Position numbers and translations under genes: made by a program | The notes under the pieces: model-generated | What the model was told of the DNA's origin: nothing | What the model saw: the letters and a program-made list of their open reading frames with translations, nothing else | Database searches by the model: none | Shown here: piece by piece, positions 54,111 through 64,000 of the stretch | Layout of the letters: every line of letters begins with the position of its first letter | Numbering within the stretch: the first letter of the stretch is position 1 | Assembly (NCBI RefSeq): GCF_005843885.1 | Contig: NZ_CP040443.1 | Location: 3,782,001 to 3,846,000 of the forward strand | Length of the DNA: 64,000 nt | From: Escherichia sp. E4742 | Lineage (GTDB): Bacteria; Pseudomonadota; Gammaproteobacteria; Enterobacterales; Enterobacteriaceae | Direction: 5' to 3'

Positions 54111-55839
54111 TGCTATGCTCCTTATCCCAGTCGTGGATCAACTGAATAAAGGCTTGCTCCATAGTGGGATCGGGTTGCTCATCGTTGGCCGACTGCGCTT
54201 TCAAATCGTCCGGCGTGCCGCTGGCGATTAATTTCCCACGGTACACCAGGCCAATGCGGTCGCAATATTCCGCTTCATCCATAAAGTGGGTGGTGACCAT
54301 CACCGTGACACCTTTCTCTACCATGCTATTGATATGCAGCCAGAATTCGCGGCGGGTGAGGGGATCAACGCCGGAAGTCGGTTCATCGAGAAACAGAATG
54401 TCCGGTTCATGCATCAGCGAACAGGCCAGCGCCAGCCGCTGTTTAAAACCTAATGGCAGTTCATCGGTCGCGTGGGAGGCGATACTTTTCAGGCCGAACG
54501 CCTCGCTCATACGGGAGATTTTTTCGTTCTGCGCCCGACCGCGTAAGCCATACACACCAGAGAAAAAGCGTAAATTCTGTTCGACCGTCAGGTTGCCGTA
54601 GAGCGAAAACTTTTGCGCCATATAGCCGAGATGCTGGCGCGCTTTACCAGAACTCTCTTTCAGATCCATCCCCAGCACCAGCGCCTGACCAGAGGTCGGC
54701 ACCAGCAAACCGCACATCATCTTAAAGGTGGTCGATTTCCCTGCGCCGTTTGGCCCGAGCAAACCAAAGATTTCACCGCGTTTGACAGCAAAATTAACAT
54801 GATCGGTGGCGGCAAAATCGCCAAACTTTTTGGTCAGCTCTTTCGCTTCGATCACTGTCTCGTCGGGTGTACCTTCTACCGTATGCAATATTGCGCCCAG
54901 CGGCGATTCCGAGGTTCCAGCGCCGCCCAGCAAATCAATAAACGCATCTTCAAAGCGGGGCGTGGTTTGGCTGATGTCGATTTCCGGCATCCCGTCGGCG
55001 CGGCGAATATCGTCTGGCGTGGCCTCTTTTTTGAGGATCAGGCGTACCGATTTCCCCTGAATCATGCCGTCGCTGACCTGCGGCAGTTTTAATGCCCGTT
55101 GTAGCAGTTTGCGGTTGCCCTCGTGCGGGCTGGTCATCAGAAAGCTACGTCCGGCCATGGTTTGCGTCAGGGCCGTCGGTTCTCCCTGATATAACAGCTC
55201 GCCTTCGTTCATCAGAAGCACGTCGCGGCACTGTTCGGCTTCGTCGAGATACGAAGTACTCCAGAGAATTAACATTCCTTCGCCTGCCAGTTCGTGCACC
55301 ATCTGCCACAGCTCGCGCCGTGAGATGGGGTCGACGCCGACGCCCGGTTCATCGAGCAGCAACACTTTTGGTTCGCCCACCAGGGTACAGGCCAGGCCGA
55401 GTTTTTGCTTCATCCCGCCGGAGAGCTTACCCGCCAGGCGTCCGGTAAACGGGCCAAGAGACGTAAACTCCAGTAGGCGAGCAAAAGTCTGCTTCCGCGC
55501 TTCACCGGTGACGCTGCGCAAATCCGCGTACAGATTGAGATTCTCCATCACCGTGAGATCTTCATACAGACCGAATTTCTGCGGCATATAGCCGAGCACG
55601 GCGTGCAGCGCAGCGTCGTTTTTGATCGGATCAAAGCCAATCACCGTGGCGCTGCCGCTGTCGGGTTTCAGTAATCCCGCCAGCATCCGCATCAGCGTGG
55701 TTTTGCCCGCTCCGTCCGGCCCCACCAGCCCCGTCACATAACCAGCATGAATGGTACAATCGAGCGGCGCGACGGCGGGCTTGTCCATGCCCGGAAAGCG
55801 TTTTTCCAGGCCGTTCAGCGTGATAACGGCATCATTCAT
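54103..55839 (-). CDS. ybhF: YbhF, double ABC ATPase of the YbhGFSR exporter
   Basis: 578-residue protein with two complete ABC domains. First: GPDGAGKTTLMRM, LSGGMKQKLGLACTL, LLLDEPGVGVD. Second: GPNGAGKSTTFKM, a LPLGFKQRLALACSL signature in place of LSGG, and LFLDEPTSGVD, followed by TTHFMDEAEYC. The changed second signature is usual in this family. Reports also connect YbhF with drug resistance. Overlaps both neighbours by eight bases. Confidence 0.95.
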   Translation of the reverse strand: MNDAVITLNGLEKRFPGMDKPAVAPLDCTIHAGYVTGLVGPDGAGKTTLMRMLAGLLKPDSGSATVIGFDPIKNDAALHAVLGYMPQKFGLYEDLTVMENLNLYADLRSVTGEARKQTFARLLEFTSLGPFTGRLAGKLSGGMKQKLGLACTLVGEPKVLLLDEPGVGVDPISRRELWQMVHELAGEGMLILWSTSYLDEAEQCRDVLLMNEGELLYQGEPTALTQTMAGRSFLMTSPHEGNRKLLQRALKLPQVSDGMIQGKSVRLILKKEATPDDIRRADGMPEIDISQTTPRFEDAFIDLLGGAGTSESPLGAILHTVEGTPDETVIEAKELTKKFGDFAATDHVNFAVKRGEIFGLLGPNGAGKSTTFKMMCGLLVPTSGQALVLGMDLKESSGKARQHLGYMAQKFSLYGNLTVEQNLRFFSGVYGLRGRAQNEKISRMSEAFGLKSIASHATDELPLGFKQRLALACSLMHEPDILFLDEPTSGVDPLTRREFWLHINSMVEKGVTVMVTTHFMDEAEYCDRIGLVYRGKLIASGTPDDLKAQSANDEQPDPTMEQAFIQLIHDWDKEHSNE

Positions 55840-56830
55840 GTCCTGCCTCGTTACCGAATTGCACCGTCACCGGCATTCCCTGGCGTAACGCATCATCGGC
55901 GTCGGTCACCACAATACGCAGGCGATAGACGAGGTCGGTACGCAGATCCGGCGTTTCGACGGTTTTCGGGGTAAATTCAGCAGTCGGCGAAACGAAACCA
56001 ATCTGCCCGTGATAGGGCTTATTCGGGCGACCATCGGTATAGAGCAGCACTTTGCGCCCCGGCTGGGCCTGGTCAAGATTACGTTCATCAACATAGGCAC
56101 GCACCCATACCGGACGTGTCAGTGAAACGGTAAACACCGTGCCACCTTCATTAAGCACCGTGCCAGGCTCCACCGCGCGGGTTAACAGCGTGCCATCAGA
56201 GGGGGCTACCAACGTTGAGTCCTGTAAATTCAGCTCCGCCTGTGCCAGTTGCGCCTGCGCCTGTTCGAGGCTGGCTTTCGCCTGGGCGATGTCCTGTTCG
56301 CGGTTACCGGAACGGTACTGACGCAATTTATCCTGCGCTGATTTCAGCGTTGCCTGGGCCTGGTCGCGCGAGGAGCGGGCATTTTCCAGGTCATTTGCCG
56401 AAATGGTGCGGCTTTTCCACAATCCTTGCTGGCGGTTATAGAAGTTCTGCGCATAGTCATAGGCGGCTTGCGCCTGTTTCACCGCTGCGGCGGCCTGAGC
56501 GATTTCTTCATCGCGATACCCGGCAAGCATCAGGTCATACTGAGCCTGAGCCACCGAAACGCCCGCTTTCGCCTGCATCAGGGCAATCTCATACGGCTTG
56601 TGATCCAGCTCGCCCAGCACCTGACCCGCTTTGATAGCATCACCTTCGTCCACCGCCAGCGATTCAACGCGACCCCCGACACGGAAGCTCAGATTTACGG
56701 TGCGAATATCCACATTGCCATACAGCGTCAGGCCGTTATCCTGGCGGCTTTGATACCACCAGTAGCCTCCGGCAATCACGGCGGCAAGAACCACTACCGC
56801 CAGTCCAATTACGACAGGTTTTTTCATCAC
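55832..56830 (-). CDS. ybhG: YbhG, HlyD-type periplasmic adaptor
   Basis: 332-residue membrane-fusion protein. A single N-terminal hydrophobic segment (about 5-25) is followed by the lipoyl-like half GRVESLAVDEGDAIKAGQVLGELD, a long Ala/Gln-rich alpha-helical hairpin (about 75-205), and the second lipoyl half LVAPSDGTLLTRAVEPG. It links the YbhFSR pump to an outer-membrane channel, presumably TolC. Starts on the last base of cecR. Confidence 0.95.
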   Translation of the reverse strand: MMKKPVVIGLAVVVLAAVIAGGYWWYQSRQDNGLTLYGNVDIRTVNLSFRVGGRVESLAVDEGDAIKAGQVLGELDHKPYEIALMQAKAGVSVAQAQYDLMLAGYRDEEIAQAAAAVKQAQAAYDYAQNFYNRQQGLWKSRTISANDLENARSSRDQAQATLKSAQDKLRQYRSGNREQDIAQAKASLEQAQAQLAQAELNLQDSTLVAPSDGTLLTRAVEPGTVLNEGGTVFTVSLTRPVWVRAYVDERNLDQAQPGRKVLLYTDGRPNKPYHGQIGFVSPTAEFTPKTVETPDLRTDLVYRLRIVVTDADDALRQGMPVTVQFGNEAGHE

Positions 56831-57501
56831 TACAAACTCCTTTGCGATAATCCTTGCAAAATCAGGTCGATATGACAGGTTACCGTCTGGTTAATCAGTT
56901 CGGTCTTTTCTTCATCGAACGCGGTCCAGCCGGTACGTAACAGAATCGTTTCTTTGCCGAGACGAAACGCCAGAATCTCGCCAATCAGCGCATGGGTATG
57001 GAGGATCATGCGGGTATCGTTGGCGTCGCAGCCGGTCCAGGCGGCAATCAGGCGTGTAAGATGGCTGTGTAGCGGGCTAATCACCTGTTCATGCACCAGA
57101 TGGTAGGCCGCCGTGGGGGAGAGCTGTTCACGGGAGATAAACTTGCTGAGGTTGACGGTGTCATCCTGGGTGAGCAGTTGGATCATGTTCCTGCAGGCGC
57201 GAAGGATCAGTTCGCGGATAGCGGCGCGATCCGGCTGTGGTTGTGCGAACAAGCGTTCGGCCTCTTCGGCGTGCGGACGGAACTGCTCGCCAATAAAATC
57301 GGCAATCCACTGGGCGCAGGCGAGGTACAAATCTTCTTTCGAACCGAAGTAATAGGTAATGGCAGCGATATTCTGCCCGGCCTGGGCGGCGATATCACGG
57401 GTGGTGGCGTTCATTCCATACTCACCAAACTGTGCCAGTGCCGCAGCAATCAGCTGTTTTTTCGCCTGTTCACCTTTGGTTGTCATGGCAGGACTATTCA
57501 T
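56830..57501 (-). CDS. cecR: CecR, TetR-family repressor
   Basis: 223-residue TetR regulator (formerly YbiH) reported to control ybhGFSR and rhlE and sensitivity to cefoperazone and chloramphenicol. N-terminal helix-turn-helix: TTRDIAAQAGQNIAAITYYFGSKEDLY-type sequence at about 35-60. The start at 57501 (MNSPAMTTKG) is used; the alternative ATG four codons upstream overlaps the operator flank. First gene of cecR-ybhGFSR, divergent from rhlE. Confidence 0.95.
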   Translation of the reverse strand: MNSPAMTTKGEQAKKQLIAAALAQFGEYGMNATTRDIAAQAGQNIAAITYYFGSKEDLYLACAQWIADFIGEQFRPHAEEAERLFAQPQPDRAAIRELILRACRNMIQLLTQDDTVNLSKFISREQLSPTAAYHLVHEQVISPLHSHLTRLIAAWTGCDANDTRMILHTHALIGEILAFRLGKETILLRTGWTAFDEEKTELINQTVTCHIDLILQGLSQRSL

Positions 57502-57514
57502 AGCACAGCCCATT

Positions 57515-57536
57515 CTTAATCAAATGATTGATTAAG
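57515..57536. promoter_or_regulatory. CecR operator
   Basis: Perfect 9-bp inverted repeat, CTTAATCAA and TTGATTAAG, around ATGA, 14 bases ahead of the cecR start and facing rhlE. Size and symmetry are typical for TetR operators, and cecR and rhlE are the known targets. Confidence 0.88.
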
Positions 57537-57729
57537 ATTATGACTCATTTTTAGCGTTGTCCAGTATGGTCAGGAATTTTAGCAACGCCAGTCACAGGGA
57601 TAATTTATGCGCTGCGTCACAAAAACTGCTACACTCCGCTCCCTCATGACATTGTGGTTTTTGTCATTTTCCTTTTCAGTATCTCCCTGAAAACTACACC
57701 GGTAACGGTCGGGGCGGTTCGGAGTAGTT

Positions 57730-59094
57730 ATGTCTTTCGATTCTTTGGGTTTAAGCCCTGATATCCTGCGCGCCGTTGCCGAGCAAGGTTACCGTGAACC
57801 CACCCCTATTCAGCAGCAGGCGATCCCTGCGGTGCTGGAAGGCCGCGACCTGATGGCCAGTGCCCAGACCGGCACGGGCAAAACAGCGGGCTTTACGTTG
57901 CCGCTACTACAACACCTGATTTCCCGCGAGCCGCACGCCAAAGGGCGTCGTCCGGTACGTGCGCTCATTCTTACCCCGACCCGTGAACTGGCGGCGCAGA
58001 TTGGCGAAAACGTCCGTGATTACAGCAAATACCTGAACATTCGTTCGCTGGTGGTGTTTGGTGGCGTCAGCATTAACCCGCAGATGATGAAATTACGTGG
58101 CGGCGTTGATGTTCTGGTGGCAACGCCGGGGCGTTTGCTGGACCTGGAACATCAGAATGCGGTGAAGCTGGACCAGATAGAAATCCTCGTCCTCGATGAA
58201 GCTGACCGTATGCTCGACATGGGCTTTATCCACGATATCCGTCGCGTGTTAACAAAACTGCCCGCGAAGCGCCAGAACCTGTTGTTCTCCGCGACCTTCT
58301 CTGACGATATTAAAGCCCTGGCGGAAAAACTGTTGCACAACCCGCTGGAAATCGAAGTGGCACGCCGCAATACCGCGTCTGATCAGGTGACCCAGCACGT
58401 TCACTTTGTTGATAAGAAACGCAAACGCGAATTGCTGTCGCATATGATTGGTAAAGGGAACTGGCAGCAGGTGCTGGTGTTTACCCGTACCAAACATGGC
58501 GCTAACCATCTGGCGGAACAGCTTAATAAAGATGGTATCCGCAGTGCGGCGATCCATGGCAATAAATCGCAAGGTGCACGTACTCGCGCGCTGGCCGATT
58601 TTAAATCGGGCGATATTCGTGTACTGGTGGCAACTGACATCGCTGCGCGCGGTCTGGATATCGAAGAGTTGCCGCACGTCGTCAACTATGAACTGCCAAA
58701 CGTACCGGAAGATTATGTCCACCGTATCGGGCGTACCGGTCGCGCGGCAGCTACCGGTGAAGCGTTGTCGCTGGTATGTGTTGATGAACACAAACTGCTG
58801 CGTGATATCGAAAAACTGCTGAAAAAAGAGATCCCGCGCATTGCGATTCCTGGCTATGAGCCGGACCCGTCAATCAAAGCGGAACCAATCCAGAATGGTC
58901 GCCAGCAACGTGGCGGCGGCGGTCGTGGGCAAGGTGGTGGTCGCAGTCAACAGCAACCTCGCCGTGGGGAAGGTGGCGCAAAATCTGCAAGCGCGAAACC
59001 TGCAGAAAAACCATCTCGTCGCCTCGGCGATGCCAAACCGGCAGGCGAACAACAACGTCGTCGCCGTCCGCGTAAACCTGCCGCTGCGCAGTAA
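57730..59094 (+). CDS. rhlE: RhlE, DEAD-box RNA helicase
   Basis: 454-residue ATP-dependent RNA helicase involved in ribosome assembly and interplay with the RNA degradosome. Motifs in order: Q motif PTPIQQQAIPA, AQTGTGKTAGF, PTRELAAQ, TPGRLLD, DEAD, SAT, and HRIGRTGRAA. From about residue 385 the tail is basic and Gly/Gln/Arg-rich, with RRRRPRKPAAAQ at the end, for RNA binding. Followed by a perfect hairpin (GATGCCGGGC-TAT-GCCCGGCATC, 59101-59123). Confidence 0.97.
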   Translation: MSFDSLGLSPDILRAVAEQGYREPTPIQQQAIPAVLEGRDLMASAQTGTGKTAGFTLPLLQHLISREPHAKGRRPVRALILTPTRELAAQIGENVRDYSKYLNIRSLVVFGGVSINPQMMKLRGGVDVLVATPGRLLDLEHQNAVKLDQIEILVLDEADRMLDMGFIHDIRRVLTKLPAKRQNLLFSATFSDDIKALAEKLLHNPLEIEVARRNTASDQVTQHVHFVDKKRKRELLSHMIGKGNWQQVLVFTRTKHGANHLAEQLNKDGIRSAAIHGNKSQGARTRALADFKSGDIRVLVATDIAARGLDIEELPHVVNYELPNVPEDYVHRIGRTGRAAATGEALSLVCVDEHKLLRDIEKLLKKEIPRIAIPGYEPDPSIKAEPIQNGRQQRGGGGRGQGGGRSQQQPRRGEGGAKSASAKPAEKPSRRLGDAKPAGEQQRRRRPRKPAAAQ

Positions 59095-59146
59095 TCTTTT
59101 GATGCCGGGCTATGCCCGGCATCAGGCTGATGACAAACGCAAAACT

Positions 59147-59248
59147 GCCTGATGCGCTACGCTTATCAGGCCTACGTGAAATCTGCAATATATTGAATTT
59201 CCATGCTTTTGTAGGTCGGATAAGGCGTTTTCGCCGCATCCGGCATTT
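59147..59248. repeat. REP pair (BIME-1-like) after rhlE
   Basis: GCCTGATGCGCTACGCTTAT...CAGGCCTAC and GTAGGTCGGATAAGGCG...CGCATCCGGC, joined by TGCAATATATTGAATTTCC. Left flank TGATGACAAACGCAAAA is shared with the element at 3421. Confidence 0.85.
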
Positions 59249-59327
59249 CACAACAAGCACTTGTCAGCAATTTGAGAACGCGGAAAAAAGATTTCTCTGT
59301 TTTACCGCCCATAAGCCACCCGAGACG

Positions 59328-59810
59328 TTACTTTTCTATAGCCAATTGTTCGCGCAACTCCATTAAAAGGTAGCCCAGTCGATTCTTGCCCTTACCATTA
59401 CCACCGTCTCCCCAGTAAGCATCATTTTCCGTATGCTCAACCAGTTTTGCGGACGCTGTTGCCAGTAAGAGCACGCGCAGTTCTGCATGCTGTTCGAATT
59501 TAGCGCGAAGAGCTTTACGCATCACCTGTTCTTTGACCGACTCCCAGTTTTTACGCAGAGGCTTAGAACGATCGCGACCCAAGCGTGCGGCGACCATGGG
59601 GGAAGAAACCCGACGGATCTCTTCGCGGTATTTTTCATCAAGGAATTTTTGTGCCTGGAAATAGTGTTCTGAGGTGGGCCAGGTTTTCCCGTCAACCTTA
59701 ATGGGCCAGGCGGCAAAGTTAGAAAAATCACCGTAGTCATCGCCGGTGTTGTAGAAATTTATGGTGGTGTCTTGCATGACGTGTTGGGTCCTTTGTGTTC
59801 GAACGGGCAT
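59328..59810 (-). CDS. ybiA: YbiA, NADAR-family N-glycosidase
   Basis: 160-residue NADAR (DUF1768) protein. E. coli YbiA is reported to hydrolyse the N-glycosidic bond of early riboflavin intermediates, removing reactive 5-aminouracil sugars, and is tied to swarming. Family motifs visible: NFYNTGDDYGDFSNFAAWPI, TWPTSEHYFQAQKF and the late YWGDGGNGKGKNRLG. The start at 59810 is the conventional one; an internal ATG (MQDTTINFY) is also possible. Its 5' end abuts the dinG control region. Confidence 0.92.
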   Translation of the reverse strand: MPVRTQRTQHVMQDTTINFYNTGDDYGDFSNFAAWPIKVDGKTWPTSEHYFQAQKFLDEKYREEIRRVSSPMVAARLGRDRSKPLRKNWESVKEQVMRKALRAKFEQHAELRVLLLATASAKLVEHTENDAYWGDGGNGKGKNRLGYLLMELREQLAIEK

Positions 59811-59895
59811 TAAACCGCATTATGTTGGTTGTTATTGCGAGCCGCTTTCCAGAAACAGAAAAACCATTACCCCTGAAAACCGAAAAATGCCACAA

Positions 59896-59915
59896 TATTG
59901 GCTGTTTATACAGTA
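59896..59915 (+). promoter_or_regulatory. LexA box of dinG
   Basis: TATTGGCTGTTTATACAGTA, with TTG-N10-CAG spacing, ends 14 bases before the dinG start. This is the known SOS box of din (damage-inducible) gene G. Confidence 0.88.
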
Positions 59916-59929
59916 TTTCAGGTTTTCTC

Positions 59930-62080
59930 ATGGCATTAACCGCCGCGCTTAAAGCGCAAATCGCCGCCTGGTATAAGGCGCTTCAGGAACAGATCCCCGA
60001 CTTTATTCCCCGTGCGCCGCAGCGGCAGATGATTGCGGACGTCGCCAAAACGCTGGCCGGAGAAGAAGGGCGGCATCTGGCGATTGAAGCCCCCACCGGC
60101 GTTGGGAAAACGCTCTCCTATTTGATTCCCGGCATCGCCATTGCCCGCGAAGAGCAAAAAACGCTGGTGGTGAGTACCGCCAACGTGGCGTTGCAGGATC
60201 AGATCTACAGTAAAGATTTACCGCTGCTGAAAAAGATCATTCCCGATCTCAAATTTACCGCCGCTTTTGGGCGTGGGCGCTACGTTTGTCCGCGTAATCT
60301 GACGGCGCTCGCCAGTACTGAACCCACGCAACAGGATCTGCTGGCGTTTCTTGACGACGAGCTGACGCCGAACAATCAGGAAGAACAAAAACGTTGTGCG
60401 AAGCTGAAGGGCGATCTCGACACTTATAAATGGGATGGTCTGCGCGATCATACTGATATCGCCATTGATGATGATCTCTGGCGTCGTTTGAGTACCGATA
60501 AGGCCAGTTGTCTTAACCGCAACTGTTATTACTATCGCGAATGCCCGTTTTTTGTTGCCCGTCGGGAGATTCAGGAAGCAGAAGTGGTGGTGGCAAACCA
60601 TGCGCTGGTGATGGCGGCGATGGAAAGCGAAGCCGTATTACCTGACCCGAAAAATCTGCTGCTGGTGCTGGACGAAGGTCATCACCTGCCGGACGTGGCG
60701 CGGGATGCGCTGGAGATGAGCGCCGAAATCACCGCACCGTGGTATCGGCTACAGCTGGACTTGTTCACCAAACTGGTCGCTACCTGCATGGAGCAGTTTC
60801 GCCCGAAGACGATCCCACCGCTGGCGATCCCTGAGCGTTTGAATGCGCATTGTGAAGAGTTGTATGAGCTTATCGCCTCGTTAAACAACATTCTCAATCT
60901 CTACATGCCTGCCGGGCAGGAGGCAGAGCACCGTTTTGCGATGGGCGAACTGCCTGATGAAGTGCTGGAGATCTGCCAGCGGCTGGCGAAACTCACCGAG
61001 ATGCTGCGTGGTCTGGCGGAGTTATTTCTTAACGATTTAAGTGAGAAAACCGGCAGCCACGATATTGTGCGTCTGCACCGTTTGATTTTGCAGATGAACC
61101 GCGCGCTGGGGATGTTTGAGGCGCAAAGCAAACTCTGGCGGCTGGCTTCGCTGGCGCAATCTTCCGGTGCGCCAGTGACCAAATGGGCGACGCGGGAAGA
61201 ACGCGACGGGCAGCTGCATCTCTGGTTTCACTGCGTGGGGATCCGCGTTAGCGATCAACTGGAAAGGCTGCTGTGGCGCAGTATTCCGCACATTATTGTC
61301 ACCTCCGCGACCTTGCGATCGCTGAACAGTTTTTCGCGTTTGCAGGAGATGAGCGGGCTGAAAGAGAAAGCGGGCGACCGCTTTGTGGCGCTGGATTCCC
61401 CCTTCAACCACTGCGAACAGGGCAAAATTGTTATTCCCCGGATGCGCTTTGAGCCTTCCATTGACAACGAAGAACAGCACATTGCTGAAATGGCGGCGTT
61501 CTTCCGTGAGCAGGTGGAGAGCAAAAAACACCTCGGTATGTTGGTACTGTTTGCCAGCGGGCGTGCGATGCAGCGGTTTCTCGACTATGTGACGGATTTA
61601 CGGTTGATGTTGCTGGTGCAGGGCGATCAGCCTCGCTATCGCTTAGTTGAACTGCATCGCAAACGCGTCGCCAACGGTGAGCGCAGCGTACTGGTGGGCT
61701 TACAGTCTTTTGCCGAAGGGCTGGATTTAAAGGGCGAGCTGCTAAGTCAGGTGCATATCCATAAAATTGCCTTTCCACCTATTGACAGCCCGGTGGTGAT
61801 CACCGAAGGGGAGTGGCTGAAAAGCCTCAATCGCTATCCGTTTGAGGTGCAAAGCCTGCCGAGCGCCTCGTTTAACCTGATCCAGCAGGTCGGGCGTTTG
61901 ATCCGAAGCCACAGCTGCTGGGGGGAAGTGGTGATTTACGATAAACGCTTGCTGACCAAAAACTATGGCAAGCGACTACTGGATGCATTACCGGTATTTC
62001 CGATTGAGCAACCGGAAGTCCCTGAAGGTATAGTTAAAAAGAAAGAAAAAGCGAAATCCCCACGTCGTCGGCGGCGTTAA
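59930..62080 (+). CDS. dinG: DinG, SOS-induced 5'-3' DNA/R-loop helicase
   Basis: 716-residue superfamily 2 XPD-like helicase with a [4Fe-4S] cluster; unwinds forked DNA, R-loops and D-loops when replication meets transcription. Walker A EAPTGVGKTLSYL, cluster cysteines in RYVCPRN and CLNRNCYYYREC (four in all), DEGH box VLDEGHHLP, and motif VI QQVGRLIRS. The start at 59930 (MALTAALK) is used because a frame extending 45 codons upstream would run through the LexA box and into ybiA. Basic tail SPRRRRR. Confidence 0.96.
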   Translation: MALTAALKAQIAAWYKALQEQIPDFIPRAPQRQMIADVAKTLAGEEGRHLAIEAPTGVGKTLSYLIPGIAIAREEQKTLVVSTANVALQDQIYSKDLPLLKKIIPDLKFTAAFGRGRYVCPRNLTALASTEPTQQDLLAFLDDELTPNNQEEQKRCAKLKGDLDTYKWDGLRDHTDIAIDDDLWRRLSTDKASCLNRNCYYYRECPFFVARREIQEAEVVVANHALVMAAMESEAVLPDPKNLLLVLDEGHHLPDVARDALEMSAEITAPWYRLQLDLFTKLVATCMEQFRPKTIPPLAIPERLNAHCEELYELIASLNNILNLYMPAGQEAEHRFAMGELPDEVLEICQRLAKLTEMLRGLAELFLNDLSEKTGSHDIVRLHRLILQMNRALGMFEAQSKLWRLASLAQSSGAPVTKWATREERDGQLHLWFHCVGIRVSDQLERLLWRSIPHIIVTSATLRSLNSFSRLQEMSGLKEKAGDRFVALDSPFNHCEQGKIVIPRMRFEPSIDNEEQHIAEMAAFFREQVESKKHLGMLVLFASGRAMQRFLDYVTDLRLMLLVQGDQPRYRLVELHRKRVANGERSVLVGLQSFAEGLDLKGELLSQVHIHKIAFPPIDSPVVITEGEWLKSLNRYPFEVQSLPSASFNLIQQVGRLIRSHSCWGEVVIYDKRLLTKNYGKRLLDALPVFPIEQPEVPEGIVKKKEKAKSPRRRRR

Positions 62081-62107
62081 TGATGTGAGTCAGGTAAGGA
62101 GTCGTAA

Positions 62108-63070
<963 letters not shown>

Positions 63071-63081
63071 TTTTTCTCTCC

Positions 63082-63156
<75 letters not shown>

Positions 63157-63210
63157 TCTGGCGCGCAGCATAAAAAAGCAACAGGCATATAACATAAACA
63201 GGAGTTAACT

Positions 63211-64000
<790 letters not shown>

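Noticed and set aside
59795..59929. 45-residue extension of DinG
   Set aside because: It overlaps ybiA and the LexA box; the family start is MALTAALK at 59930.

Overview
The window is a stretch of enterobacterial chromosome. Protein sequences and gene order match the Escherichia coli tolB-to-ybiC segment (about 17-18 min on the K-12 map) almost gene for gene. It is not K-12 itself: an extra beta-glucoside PTS operon sits between gpmA and galM, ybhM is reduced to a fused remnant, and scattered substitutions occur (for example in nadA). I read it as a non-K-12 E. coli or a very close Escherichia. All comparisons with K-12 are from memory, not from a search.

Layout. 1-2200: end of the Tol-Pal envelope operon (tolB partial, pal, cpoB). 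2285-3821: seven tRNA genes (five Lys, two Val) followed by a 156-bp tandem repeat that carries pieces of tRNA-Lys 3' ends, then a BIME and the NadR-type operator. 3822-9332: nadA-pnuC (NAD), zitB, ybgS, aroG (TyrR box) and gpmA (Fur box). 9333-14700: accessory chb-like operon with IIB, IIC, AraC-type regulator, GH4 6-phospho-beta-glucosidase and ChbG-like deacetylase, but no IIA gene. 14698-19050: galETKM with its two GalR/GalS operators and CRP site. 19218-24514: molybdate genes modF, modE, acrZ and modABC. 24515-26483: ybhA and pgl. 26524-32667: LysR gene ybhD divergent from ybhH-ybhI-ybhJ, a poorly characterised carboxylate-type gene set that contains an ERIC element.

32684-33251: REP/BIME tandem array (92-bp unit). 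33268-36527: ybhC, an empty phage lambda attB core, ybhB and bioA. 36535-40220: BirA operator and bioBFCD. 40377-42816: DnaA boxes, LexA box and uvrB. 43008-47017: ybhK, then FNR and ModE sites, a Moco-type leader RNA and moaABCDE. 47153-51898: ybhL, ybhM remnant, ybhN-clsB-ybhP and ybhQ. 51860-57501: cecR-ybhG-ybhF-ybhS-ybhR drug/ion export operon with a perfect palindromic operator shared with divergent rhlE. 59328-64000: ybiA, SOS helicase dinG, ybiB and the 5' part of hcxB (ybiC).

Themes. Molybdenum is represented twice, by uptake (modABC under ModE) and by cofactor synthesis (moaABCDE with a look-alike ModE site and a leader RNA). Two SOS genes carry LexA boxes. Sugar catabolism is concentrated around gpmA, the chb-like operon and gal. 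The parts least explained by standard annotation are the tRNA-derived tandem repeats, the IIA-less PTS operon, the ybhHIJ gene set, and the ybhM deletion scar.
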